A stretch of DNA of 36,334 bases from Azohydromonas aeria (lineage in GTDB: Bacteria; Pseudomonadota; Gammaproteobacteria; Burkholderiales; Burkholderiaceae_C): assembly GCF_009760915.1 (NCBI RefSeq), contig NZ_VIDQ01000075.1, positions 1 through 36,334 on the forward strand. The letters run 5' to 3'. The notes beneath the pieces were generated by a model. That model did not search any database. It saw only the letters and a program-made list of their open reading frames with translations, and was not told where the DNA came from. Both the position numbers and the translations under genes were made by a program. Position 1 is the first letter of the stretch. Every line of letters begins with the position of its first letter. Of the stretch, positions 10,796 through 18,156 are shown one piece after another.

Positions 10796-10810
10796 GCAAG
10801 TTCAGTGCCC
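10796..10810 (-). promoter_or_regulatory. sigma-54 promoter of amtB
   Basis: On the minus strand the sequence is GGGCACTGAACTTGC. The -24 GG and -12 GC are separated by the required ten bases (consensus TGGCAC-N5-TTGC). It lies about 80 bases upstream of the amtB start. A degenerate NtrC-like site (CGCACC-AACAA-TGGGCG) lies at 10839-10855. Nitrogen regulation of amtB through NtrC and RpoN is the expected logic. Confidence 0.75.
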
Positions 10811-10874
10811 GGAATGGTGCGGATTTTGCACGGCTTGACGCACCAACAATGGGCGACAGCGCTCTACCGGGATT

Positions 10875-10914
10875 CCGCCTTGGTGCACCCGAATCCGAGT
10901 GCGCACCAAGGCGG
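10875..10914. promoter_or_regulatory. inverted repeat, possible upstream activator site
   Basis: CCGCCTTGGTGC at 10875-10886 and its exact reverse complement at 10903-10914, with 16 bases between. The TTGGTGC / GCACCAA halves resemble NtrC half-sites, though arrangement and spacing are not the classical 17-bp palindrome. It sits about 65-105 bases upstream of the amtB -24 box, a normal enhancer distance. It lies in the 448-base gap between amtB and the next gene, which holds no other feature I can support. Confidence 0.4.
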
Positions 10915-11164
10915 CGCCTTCGGTGTGCCGGGCCATATCTTGGGTCAGGCGGCACAATGCTGCGAAATTTGCAGGGCCTTTTTCTGCGCATGCCTCAATT
11001 CATATTCGGGAGTCTGTCATCAACCGTTCCGCCGGTGTCCGGGCGTGAATATGTTCGCCTTTCAATCCCGCGCGGCGGCGGGGTTTGCGCGGGGCCGGCT
11101 CCGGTCCACATTCAGGTGGCCTGATTTCCCTGGGCGCTGGTTTTGGGCTGAACGGGAGCATGCG

Positions 11165-12040
11165 ATGAATCACCGGACCTGGCCGCCGGCGCTGTGCGCC
11201 GTGCTGTTGTTTTCGCCGCTGGCGGCGTGGTCGGATACCTCGGCCACTGCCGCGCTCACGAATTTCGGCTGGCGGCTGGTGGATCTGAATCCCGATGACG
11301 GCATCGCACCGGCACTGAGCTTCAACGACGCCCCGTGGTTCACGGGCGTGGGGGCCAACGCGGCCGAGGGCCCTTGGCCCGACGGCGTGAGCCTGCCGCC
11401 GCAGAGTGCCAACGCGAGCCGCAGCTACGGCGCGTACTTCTCGCGCTTCCCGCAGCTTGCGCGCGAGGCGGCCACGGCCCATGCCTCGGCGGCCGTCATG
11501 CTGTCGGGCGACGTCGCCGCGCAGACCTACAGCGCCGTGGCGAGCGGCCAGTCCCGCAACACCCGGGCCGACCCGCTGTTCAGCAGCAGCTTCTTCGCCA
11601 ACTACATCGTCAACAGCCAGGCGCCGCTGCCCGGGCTGCCGCCCATGACGCTCACGCCGTTCACGGCGGTGGTGTGGAGCGGCGAGCTGCTGCTGCAGGC
11701 TTCCACCACGCTGCCCATCCGCGGCAACCGCTTCGAGCAGGCCGGCGCCAATGCGGTGCTGGAGTTGCGCGACCGCGCCACCAACGAGCGCCTGGCGAGC
11801 TTCAGCGAGTTCATCGCGACGCGCCGCTACCGCGCCGAGTCGGTCAGCCGCGCCCTGCCGCTGTCGCTGACCTGGGAGAACGCTACCGCGTCGGCCGCCA
11901 CTGCCTGGTTCGACACCCGGCTGACGGCCTACGGCAACTCCTTCCAGCCCGTGCCCGAGCCGGGCACCTGGGCGCTGACGCTGTGCGGCGTGGCGCTGCT
12001 GGCCGGCGTGGCGCGGCGTTCGCGCGCGCGCGGCGGCTGA
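11165..12040 (+). CDS. PEP-CTERM sorting-domain protein, paralogue 2
   Basis: A 291-residue secreted protein with signal peptide (ALCAVLLFSPLAAWS) and a PEP-CTERM tail, VPEPGTWALTLCGVALLAG then RRSRARGG. The mature start, LTNFGWRLVDLNPDDGIAPA, and the block LTPFTAVVWSGELLLQ match the paralogues at 8539 and 12083. GGGAG precedes the ATG by about seven bases; the frame is open for 120 codons upstream, but nothing there looks like protein. It probably forms a transcript with the next paralogue 42 bases downstream. The function is unknown beyond exosortase-dependent surface sorting. Confidence 0.85.
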   Translation: MNHRTWPPALCAVLLFSPLAAWSDTSATAALTNFGWRLVDLNPDDGIAPALSFNDAPWFTGVGANAAEGPWPDGVSLPPQSANASRSYGAYFSRFPQLAREAATAHASAAVMLSGDVAAQTYSAVASGQSRNTRADPLFSSSFFANYIVNSQAPLPGLPPMTLTPFTAVVWSGELLLQASTTLPIRGNRFEQAGANAVLELRDRATNERLASFSEFIATRRYRAESVSRALPLSLTWENATASAATAWFDTRLTAYGNSFQPVPEPGTWALTLCGVALLAGVARRSRARGG

Positions 12041-12082
12041 GGCCCGGCCTCCACGCCCCCTTCACCGCACAGGAGCGCCGCC

Positions 12083-13027
12083 ATGAACCACCGCCGCACC
12101 ACGCCGGCCCTGTCCCTGCTTGCCCTGTCGCTGGCCGCTGCCGCCGCGCCGGCCCGCGCCGACATCCTGGCCGAGGCCCGCATCAGCAACTTCGGCTACT
12201 CGCTGGTGGACCTGCGGCCCCGCGATGGCAACGCGCCGGGCATCGCCTTCTCGACCCTGGCCCCAGCCCTGGGCGGCGGCAGCGAGGTGAACTCGGAAAT
12301 CGGCTATCTCGATCGCCGCATCGACCCCGACGGCTTCGGCCTGGGCGCGCAGGACCGGGCGCAGGACGGCTTCCGCATCTTCTCGCCGCTGTCCGCCGGC
12401 GCGTCGCTGCCGGGCATCAGCACCTCGGGCTCGATGTCGGGCTCGCTGGCCCAGCGCAGCTTCAGCTACGGCGCCACGGGCCGCTTCGACCTGGGCGGCG
12501 CCAGTGGCGCGAACTGGCTGGGCACGGGCTTCCGCACCGACACCGCGCCCGTGACCGCCGGCCCGGGCGGGCCCGGGCTCGACGTCTTCGTGCTCGCGCC
12601 CTACACGCGGGTGGCGTGGTCGGGCCGGGCGTCGATCCGGCTGCAGGCCACCGACGACCTGGGGCCCGGCGCCTGGCACTTCACCCAGGGCTACGTGGGC
12701 TTCGACCTGTCCAGCGAATCCGGGCAGCGCGCCCAGTACGGCCAGTACCGGTCGCTGAACCAGCAGGGGCCGGGCAAGCGCGTCTTCGAGCAGGCCTTCA
12801 GGCTGGGCCTGTCCAACAACAGCGCCACCCCCTTGCTGGTGAGGATGTCCGCCGTCAGCACGGCCTCCACCCAGATCTACCGGCCGAGCAGCCTGGCCGT
12901 GTCCCCCGTGCCCGAGCCCGGCACGTGGGCGCTGCTGCTGTGCGGGCTGGGCCTGGTCGGCGCGGCGGCAGCCCGCGCTCGGCGCGGCCATGCGGGCCTG
13001 GCGGCGCCGGCTACGGTCGCGGCCTGA
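12083..13027 (+). CDS. PEP-CTERM sorting-domain protein, paralogue 3
   Basis: A 314-residue secreted protein with an alanine-rich signal peptide ending near PARA. It contains the family block ISNFGYSLVDLRPRDGNAPG, the LAPYTRVAWSGRASI block, and a PEP-CTERM region VPEPGTWALLLCGLGLVGAA followed by basic residues. Unlike its relatives it has about 14 extra residues (GHAGLAAPATVAA) after the basic motif, which is unusual because the basic residues normally end the protein. CAGGAG lies just upstream of the ATG. It is the last gene before a short tandem repeat. Confidence 0.85.
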   Translation: MNHRRTTPALSLLALSLAAAAAPARADILAEARISNFGYSLVDLRPRDGNAPGIAFSTLAPALGGGSEVNSEIGYLDRRIDPDGFGLGAQDRAQDGFRIFSPLSAGASLPGISTSGSMSGSLAQRSFSYGATGRFDLGGASGANWLGTGFRTDTAPVTAGPGGPGLDVFVLAPYTRVAWSGRASIRLQATDDLGPGAWHFTQGYVGFDLSSESGQRAQYGQYRSLNQQGPGKRVFEQAFRLGLSNNSATPLLVRMSAVSTASTQIYRPSSLAVSPVPEPGTWALLLCGLGLVGAAAARARRGHAGLAAPATVAA

Positions 13028-13028
13028 A

Positions 13029-13085
13029 GGTCCGAGGCCTGGGGTCCGAGGCCTGGGGTCCGAGGCCTGGGGTCCGGGGCCCTGG
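13029..13085. repeat. 14-bp tandem repeat
   Basis: Three perfect head-to-tail copies of GGTCCGAGGCCTGG (13029-13070) and a fourth, altered copy to 13085. It begins one base after the PEP-CTERM stop codon and lies between convergent genes. Each unit contains the palindrome AGGCCT. Confidence 0.85.
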
Positions 13086-13104
13086 GCCGGCACGGCGCGG
13101 TGCG

Positions 13105-13479
13105 TCAACCGGCCAGCCGCGCCTGCCACGCCGCCGCGTCGAAGCCCGCCGTCACGGCGCCGTCGCCCCACTCCACCACCGGGCGGCGGATCAGGCTGGG
13201 CTGCGCCCGCAGCAGCGCCAGCGCGCCGTCGGGCGAGGCCTCGGCCGCGGCGCGCTGCGCGTCGTCGAGCTTGCGCCAGGTGGTGCCGCGGCGGTTGACG
13301 AGCGCATCCGCGCCGCCCAGCGCCTGGCTCCAGCGTTGCAGTTGCGCCGCGTCGGGCGGCTGCCTCTTGAAGTCCACGAACTCGTGCTCGCGGCCCTGGG
13401 CGGCGAGCCAGGCGCGGGCGCGCTTGACGGTGTCGCAGTTGGGGATGCCGTGCAGGCGGGGGATCGTCGTCGTGCTCAA
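13105..13479 (-). CDS. ArsC/Spx-family reductase-like protein (YffB type)
   Basis: A 124-residue thioredoxin-fold protein of the ArsC/YffB group. HGIPNCDTVKRARAWL carries the single N-terminal cysteine where arsenate reductases have theirs. FVDFKRQPPD and the late SLIRRPVVEW complete the pattern (Arg before the cis-Pro segment). No ars genes are nearby, so arsenate reduction is not implied; YffB relatives bind glutathione. No ATG is present: the best start is TTG at 13479, 13 bases after the stop of the upstream lipoprotein, which suggests cotranscription. Confidence 0.82.
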   Translation of the reverse strand: MSTTTIPRLHGIPNCDTVKRARAWLAAQGREHEFVDFKRQPPDAAQLQRWSQALGGADALVNRRGTTWRKLDDAQRAAAEASPDGALALLRAQPSLIRRPVVEWGDGAVTAGFDAAAWQARLAG

Positions 13480-13492
13480 GGTCGTTGTCGTC

Positions 13493-14005
13493 TCATCGGA
13501 AGCCGAAGCCGAAGCGCTCGTTGCGCTCGCAGCGGGGGTCGGGGCCGTAGGCGGCGTCGGCCGTGCGGTCGCCCACCACCGAAATTTGCCACCACAGGCA
13601 GAACGGGCCCTCGTAGCGGTAGCTCCAGACCTGCCCGGGCTGCCAGCCGCCGCCGCGCACGTAGGCCGGGCGGCCGATGCGGCGCAGCATCTCCTGCACC
13701 GGCATGCCGGGCGTGATGGCATTGAAGTTGTTCTCGGTGAGCACCTGCTGCCAGCCGGTGACGCGCCCGCCCGGGTCGAGGTCGATCATGTAGGTGTGGA
13801 AGCCCATGGGCCCGCGCGCGTATTCCAGCCGCGTGCCGCCGCCGGGGTTGGCGTGGCGCGCGTTGGGCGGCCCGCCCATGAGCTGCTGCACCTGCGCCGC
13901 GTCCATGCCGGGCGTGACCTTGGCGGGGGAATAGGTGGCGCAGCCGGACAGCAGCGCCGCGGCCAGCACGGCGCCGGCCAGGAGGCATCTCGGGACGGGT
14001 TTCAT
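13493..14005 (-). CDS. SmpA/OmlA-like lipoprotein, copy 2
   Basis: A 170-residue predicted lipoprotein: a basic N-terminus, hydrophobic stretch and lipobox LLSGC, with Cys to be acylated. The mature part contains two BamE/SmpA-like openings, VTPGMDAAQVQQLMG and ITPGMPVQEMLRRIGRP, so it looks like an internal duplication of that small fold. It ends with the motif FCLWWQISVVGD. It is a close paralogue of the gene 40 bases upstream (14046-14555). Outer-membrane or envelope location is likely. A role in outer-membrane assembly is only suggested by fold similarity. Confidence 0.8.
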   Translation of the reverse strand: MKPVPRCLLAGAVLAAALLSGCATYSPAKVTPGMDAAQVQQLMGGPPNARHANPGGGTRLEYARGPMGFHTYMIDLDPGGRVTGWQQVLTENNFNAITPGMPVQEMLRRIGRPAYVRGGGWQPGQVWSYRYEGPFCLWWQISVVGDRTADAAYGPDPRCERNERFGFGFR

Positions 14006-14045
14006 GGGCAGGGCTCCAGGCAAGGCATCGGAGGCAGCCGCCGCG

Positions 14046-14555
14046 TCACCTGGGGCCGCCGGCATCGGGCGGGTCGCAGCGCGGGTCGGGACCGTAGGCG
14101 GCGTCCTTGACCACGTCGCCCACCACCGAAATCTGCCACCACAGGCAAAACGGCGAGGAGTCGTAGCGGTAGGTCCAGACCTGCCCCGGCTGCCAGCCGC
14201 CGCCGCGCGTCTGCGCCGGGCGGCCGAGGCGCCACAGCATCTCCCGCACCGGCATGCCGGGCGTGATGGCGTTGAAGTTGTTCTCGGTGAGCACCTGCTG
14301 CCAGCCGGTGACGCGGCCGCCCGGGTCCAGGTCGATCATGTAGGTGTGCAGCCCTGCGGGGCCGCGCGCGTACTCCAGCCGCGTGCCGCCGCCCGGGCCC
14401 GGGTAGCGCCCGGTGGGCGCGCCGCCCATGAGCTGCTCGACCTGCGCCGCGTCCATGCCGGGCTGGACCCTGGCGGGGGAATAGGTGGCGCAGGCGGACA
14501 GCAGCAGGGCCGCCGCCGCCGCCAGCAGCGGCAAGGGTTTCGGCAGTCGCTTCAT
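14046..14555 (-). CDS. SmpA/OmlA-like lipoprotein, copy 1
   Basis: A 169-residue lipoprotein with lipobox LLSAC. The mature part has the same two SmpA-like openings (VQPGMDAAQVEQLMG and ITPGMPVREMLWRLGRP), the shared HTYMIDLDPGGRVTGWQQVL block and FCLWWQISVVGD. It is nearly collinear with the next gene downstream, clearly a tandem duplication. The start is the ATG immediately before the basic KRLPKP; an ATG seven codons upstream is less likely. It lies 53 bases after the sugar dehydrogenase-like gene on the same strand. The function is unknown. Confidence 0.8.
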   Translation of the reverse strand: MKRLPKPLPLLAAAAALLLSACATYSPARVQPGMDAAQVEQLMGGAPTGRYPGPGGGTRLEYARGPAGLHTYMIDLDPGGRVTGWQQVLTENNFNAITPGMPVREMLWRLGRPAQTRGGGWQPGQVWTYRYDSSPFCLWWQISVVGDVVKDAAYGPDPRCDPPDAGGPR

Positions 14556-14608
14556 GGCGCTCGTCGAGCAATCCAAGGGCCACCGCGCGCGCGAACCCGG
14601 CCCGAGGT

Positions 14609-15769
14609 TCAGCCCAGGCGCAGCAGCCGCCCGTCGCTGCCGTCAGTGAGCAGGTAGATGCGCCCGTCCGGGCCCTGGCGCACGTCGCGGATGCGCTCGC
14701 CCAGGCCGGCCAGCAGCCGCTGCTCGCCGGTGACGCGGTCGCCGTCGAGCGTGAGGCGCAGCAGCCGCTGCGCCTTGAGGGTGCCGATGAGCAGGCTGCC
14801 CTGCCAGCCGGGATAGCGGTCGCTGGTCACGAAGGCCATGCCGCTGGGCGCCACCGAGGGTACCCACGTGCGCAGCGCGGGCGCCACGTCGGCGCGGGTC
14901 TCGCCCTGGCCGATGGCGGCACCGCTGCCGTACTCGCGCCCGGCGGTGACCACCGGCCAGCCGTGGTTGCGTCCGCCCGTGACGATGTTGAGCTCGTCGC
15001 CGCCCTGCGGCCCGTGCTCGTGCGTCCACAGCGCGCCGGTGGCCGGGTGCAGCGCCGCGCCCTGCACGTTGCGGTGGCCCCAGCTCCAGATCTCGGGGCG
15101 CGCGCCGGCGCGGTTGCGCAGCGGGTTGTCGGCCGGGACGCTGCCGTCGGGCTCGATGCGCACGATCTTGCCGATGTGGTTCGACAGGTCCTGCGCATCG
15201 TCGCGGCGCGAGAAGCGGTCGCCCAGCGTGACGAAGAGCCGGCCGTCGCGGCCGAACACCAGCCGGCAGCCGAAGTGCGCGCTGCTGGACACCTTGGGCT
15301 CCTGGCGGAACACCACCTTCACGTCGGAGAGCCGCGCGCCGTCGAGCACGGCGCGCGCCACGGCCGTGCCGTTGCCGCGCCCGCCGGGGCCGGGCTCGCT
15401 GTAGCCCAGGTAGATCGCGCGGCTGCTGGCGAAGTCGGGCGCGGGCACCACGTCGAGCAGGCCGCCCTGGCCGCCGTCGTCCACTTCGGGCACGCCTGCC
15501 AGTGCCGGGCCGGGGCGGCCGTCGGCCACCACGCGCAGCCGGCCGGCCTTCTCGGTGACGAGCATGCGGCCGTCGGGCAGGAAGGCCAGGCTCCAGGGCC
15601 GCTGCAGGCCGCGCGCGACGGTCGCCACCTCGGGCTCGGACGCGGACGCGGACGCGGATTCGGCCGCGGGCTGCGCGCGCAGCGCCGGCGCGGCGCCCAG
15701 GCCGGCCAGCAGCGCGGAGCCGAGCAGCGCGCGGCGGGCGGGATCGGGGACAAGGTCGGGACGTTTCAA
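14609..15769 (-). CDS. PQQ-dependent sugar dehydrogenase (Asd/YliI type)
   Basis: A 386-residue periplasmic beta-propeller of the soluble aldose dehydrogenase family, which oxidises sugars using pyrroloquinoline quinone. Family landmarks: PWSLAFLPDGRMLVTEKAGRL at the start of the propeller, GGQGGLLDVVPAPDF, then GDRFSRRDDAQDL, SWGHRNVQG and WTHEHGPQGGDELNI. The export signal has a twin-arginine look (PARRALLGSALLAG). The start is a TTG preceded by GGAGGTG; no closer ATG fits. A short Ser-Ala repeat (ESASASASE), encoded by repeated GGACGC, separates signal and domain. PQQ synthesis genes are not in the window. Confidence 0.88.
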   Translation of the reverse strand: MKRPDLVPDPARRALLGSALLAGLGAAPALRAQPAAESASASASEPEVATVARGLQRPWSLAFLPDGRMLVTEKAGRLRVVADGRPGPALAGVPEVDDGGQGGLLDVVPAPDFASSRAIYLGYSEPGPGGRGNGTAVARAVLDGARLSDVKVVFRQEPKVSSSAHFGCRLVFGRDGRLFVTLGDRFSRRDDAQDLSNHIGKIVRIEPDGSVPADNPLRNRAGARPEIWSWGHRNVQGAALHPATGALWTHEHGPQGGDELNIVTGGRNHGWPVVTAGREYGSGAAIGQGETRADVAPALRTWVPSVAPSGMAFVTSDRYPGWQGSLLIGTLKAQRLLRLTLDGDRVTGEQRLLAGLGERIRDVRQGPDGRIYLLTDGSDGRLLRLG

Positions 15770-15807
15770 GAAGGCACCTCCAGGCGTTGCGCCCACCAGG
15801 CCACCGG

Positions 15808-15813
15808 GACAAT
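15808..15813 (+). promoter_or_regulatory. -10 element immediately before M20-like gene
   Basis: GACAAT with only six bases between it and the ATG, which would give a leaderless or nearly leaderless transcript. Similar elements precede ribD (CACAAT, 28766-28771) and ribB (TACAAT, 31107-31112). Confidence 0.45.
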
Positions 15814-15819
15814 GGCCGC

Positions 15820-17040
15820 ATGAGCGCATCGCCCTCCGACTCCCCAGACGCGGCCGGCGTTCCGGAAGATTCCATCGTCGCGCTGCTGCGCGCGCTGGTG
15901 CGCATCCCCAGCCGCGCCGGCGAGGACGACATGGCGCCCGTCGTGGCGGCGGTGCAGCGCTGGCTGGCGTCGCAAGGCCTGGCCTTCGAGCGGCTGGACG
16001 ACCCGCGGGGCGCGCCGCTGGCGCTGGTGGCCGAGGTGGCCGGCACCGCGCCGGCCGCGGCGCAGGCGCGGCGGCCCTGGATCGTGCTCGACGCCACGCT
16101 CGACACCGCCGGCTTCGGCGACCCGCGCGCCTGGCGTTTCCCGCCCACTTCGGCCCACGTTGAGGACGGCCGGCTGCACGGCCGCGGCAGCGCCGACTCG
16201 AAGGCCGGCGCGGCCCTGTTCTGCCACCTGCTGCGCGACTTCGCGGCGCGGCGCCACGCGTTCCGCGGCCGGCTCACGCTGCTGTTCGACCTGGACGAGC
16301 ACACCGGCGGCTTCGCCGGCGCGCGCGCGTTCTTCGAGGGCCCCACGAAGCCGCGGCCCGACGGGGTGTGGATCGGCTATCCCGGCTGCCACCGCATCGT
16401 CGCCGGCGCACGCGGCTTCCTGCGCGCACGCGTCACCGTGCCGGGTGTCGCGGCGCACGCGGGCGGCGGCACGCGGCGCGGCGTCAACGCGGTGCTGCGC
16501 GCGGCCGAGCTGGCGCTGGCGCTGGAGGCGGCCGCCCTGGGCCGCGACGGCGCCATGGCCGGCTTCCCGCACCCGGGGCAGCTCACCGTCACGGCGCTGC
16601 ACGGCGGCTCGGGCTTCACGCAGGTGCCCGACCGCTGCGAGCTGGCGCTGGACCTGCGGCTCACGCCGGCCTTCGGCGCGCGGGCCGCGCGTGCCGGCGT
16701 CGAGGCGCTGCTGCGCGCGCACGACGCGCGCTGGGCGCCGGCGGCCGCGTGCGCCATCGAGTGGATCGACGGCTGGCCGGCGTACCGGCTGGCCGACGAC
16801 GCGCCGCTGGTGGCGGCGCTGCGCGACGCGGCGCTGGAGGTGCTGGGGCAGCGGCTGCCGACGGTGGCGGCCGGGCCCTCGAACATCGGCAACTACCTCG
16901 CGGCGCGGGGCATCCCGGCGCTGTGCGGCTTCGGCGTGGCGGGCGGGAACGTGCACGCGGCCGACGAGTCGGTCGAGATCGCATCGATCGCGCCGGTGTG
17001 GCGGGTGATGCGCGCGGCGCTGGCGCGGCTGCTGGCTTGA
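15820..17040 (+). CDS. M20-family peptidase-like protein with altered metal site
   Basis: A 406-residue member of the M20 (ArgE/DapE/CPG2) fold. The order of motifs is normal but several ligands are replaced. The HxD motif reads T93-L-D95. The GRGxxD motif is intact (D126). The catalytic Glu is kept as E160, but the next ligand, normally Glu, is H161. The later acidic ligand falls at a GYP (Y187), while the last His is kept (H379, NVHAADE). The dimerisation domain, including the GVAAHAGG loop, is present. It may be a non-hydrolytic or differently metallated relative, so activity should not be assumed. It is divergent from the sugar dehydrogenase-like gene. Confidence 0.8.
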   Translation: MSASPSDSPDAAGVPEDSIVALLRALVRIPSRAGEDDMAPVVAAVQRWLASQGLAFERLDDPRGAPLALVAEVAGTAPAAAQARRPWIVLDATLDTAGFGDPRAWRFPPTSAHVEDGRLHGRGSADSKAGAALFCHLLRDFAARRHAFRGRLTLLFDLDEHTGGFAGARAFFEGPTKPRPDGVWIGYPGCHRIVAGARGFLRARVTVPGVAAHAGGGTRRGVNAVLRAAELALALEAAALGRDGAMAGFPHPGQLTVTALHGGSGFTQVPDRCELALDLRLTPAFGARAARAGVEALLRAHDARWAPAAACAIEWIDGWPAYRLADDAPLVAALRDAALEVLGQRLPTVAAGPSNIGNYLAARGIPALCGFGVAGGNVHAADESVEIASIAPVWRVMRAALARLLA

Positions 17041-17086
17041 GCTGCGCCAAGCCGCGCCGAAGTGCTGCGCCGGCGGGGACGCGCGC

Positions 17087-17128
17087 TTGATCCAGCACAA
17101 GCCGGCGCGGGCGGCGCCTTCCTAGATT
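17087..17128 (+). promoter_or_regulatory. FNR/Anr-type promoter of the universal stress gene
   Basis: TTGAT-CCAG-CACAA at 17087-17100 matches the FNR consensus TTGAT-N4-ATCAA at seven or eight positions of ten. TAGATT at 17123-17128 is a plausible -10. Taking the start seven bases after it, at 17135, places the box centre at -41.5, the class II position for FNR. Oxygen-responsive expression is inferred. Confidence 0.6.
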
Positions 17129-17166
17129 GGCCGCACACCGCAACGCAATACCGAGGGAGAGCCTCC

Positions 17167-17976
17167 ATGAACCCGATCGCCTCCATCCTCCTGCACGTCG
17201 ATCCGTCGCCGCGCTGCGCCATGCGCATCGGCGTGGCCGCGCAGCTGGCGCAGCGCCTCGACGCCACCGTGACGGCGCTCTACACCGCCGCGCCGGTGCC
17301 GTCCGTGGGCCGCGGCTTCCTGTCCGAGGGCCAGGGCCTGGTGCTGGCGCCGGCGCTGGACGCCGAGCGCCGCGCGCAGGCGCGCGCCCTGTTCGACGCC
17401 GCGCAGCCGGGCGCGCGCGTGCGCTGGAGCGAGACCGACCCGAGCCGCCCGCTGGTGCCGGCCTTCGTGCGCCAGGCGCTGCTGCACGACCTGGTGGTGC
17501 TGGGCCAGCACGACCGCGACGACCCGGCCGGCCCGGGCGTGCCGGCGGACTTCGTCGAGACCGTGGTGCTCGACAGCGGCCGCCCGGTGCTGTCGGTGCC
17601 CTATGCCGGGCGCTTCGGCGACGTCGGCCGCAACGTGCTCATCGCCTGGAAGCCCACGCGCGAGTCGGCGCGCGCGCTGGCCGCGGCGCTGCCGCTGATC
17701 CAGAGCGGCGCGCGCGTGCACGTGGCCAGCTGGGACCACGACCCGCACGAGATCGAGCCGCTGCTGCGGCTGCACGGCATCGAGGCGCAGTACCACCGCG
17801 AGGGCCCGGCGCCGCACAGCCTGGGCGACGCGCTGCTGTCGCTGACGGCCGACCACTCCATCGACCTGCTGGTCATGGGCTGCTACGGCCACAGCCGCGC
17901 CCGCGAGCTCATGCTCGGCGGCGCCAGCCGCACCGTGCTGCAGTCCATGACGGTGCCGGTACTGCTGGCGCATTGA
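17167..17976 (+). CDS. tandem-domain universal stress protein
   Basis: A 269-residue cytoplasmic protein with two UspA folds. The first half (from SILLHVDPSP) lacks a full ATP motif. The second half starts at VLIAWKPTRESARAL and ends with the nucleotide-binding motif GCYGHSRARELMLGGASRT, fitting G-x2-G-x9-G-S/T. GAGGGAGAG sits just before the ATG. Such tandem Usp proteins are commonly induced by low oxygen in this group, in agreement with the FNR-type box upstream. The gene is monocistronic. Confidence 0.9.
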   Translation: MNPIASILLHVDPSPRCAMRIGVAAQLAQRLDATVTALYTAAPVPSVGRGFLSEGQGLVLAPALDAERRAQARALFDAAQPGARVRWSETDPSRPLVPAFVRQALLHDLVVLGQHDRDDPAGPGVPADFVETVVLDSGRPVLSVPYAGRFGDVGRNVLIAWKPTRESARALAAALPLIQSGARVHVASWDHDPHEIEPLLRLHGIEAQYHREGPAPHSLGDALLSLTADHSIDLLVMGCYGHSRARELMLGGASRTVLQSMTVPVLLAH

Positions 17977-18076
17977 CGCCGCACGGGACGCCAGGGCTGC
18001 CTCTTTTTGGCGCACGCCCGGCACCGTCACGGTGCATCAAGCACTTGGCGCCGCTGTGTTCAGGCGGTCCACAGAG

Positions 18077-18085
18077 TTATCCACA
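18077..18085 (+). other. isolated DnaA-box-like sequence
   Basis: TTATCCACA, a perfect match to the DnaA box, in the 180-base gap between convergent genes. There is only one good copy, with no AT-rich region and no dnaA or dnaN, so it is not an origin. Confidence 0.3.
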
Positions 18086-18156
18086 CGAACTGGGGAAAAC
18101 CCTATGTATGCATGAGGATCCTGGGGCCGCTCCCGGGCGGCCGGGCGGGCGCCGGC

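Noticed and set aside
13029..13085. Short repeats as a possible CRISPR array
   Set aside because: Units are head-to-tail without spacers and there are no cas genes.
13105..13479. Arsenate resistance gene
   Set aside because: There are no arsR or arsB neighbours and the protein fits the YffB/Spx-like branch, so no arsenic role is claimed.
18077..18085. Replication origin
   Set aside because: Only one DnaA box, no AT-rich unwinding region and no origin-linked genes.
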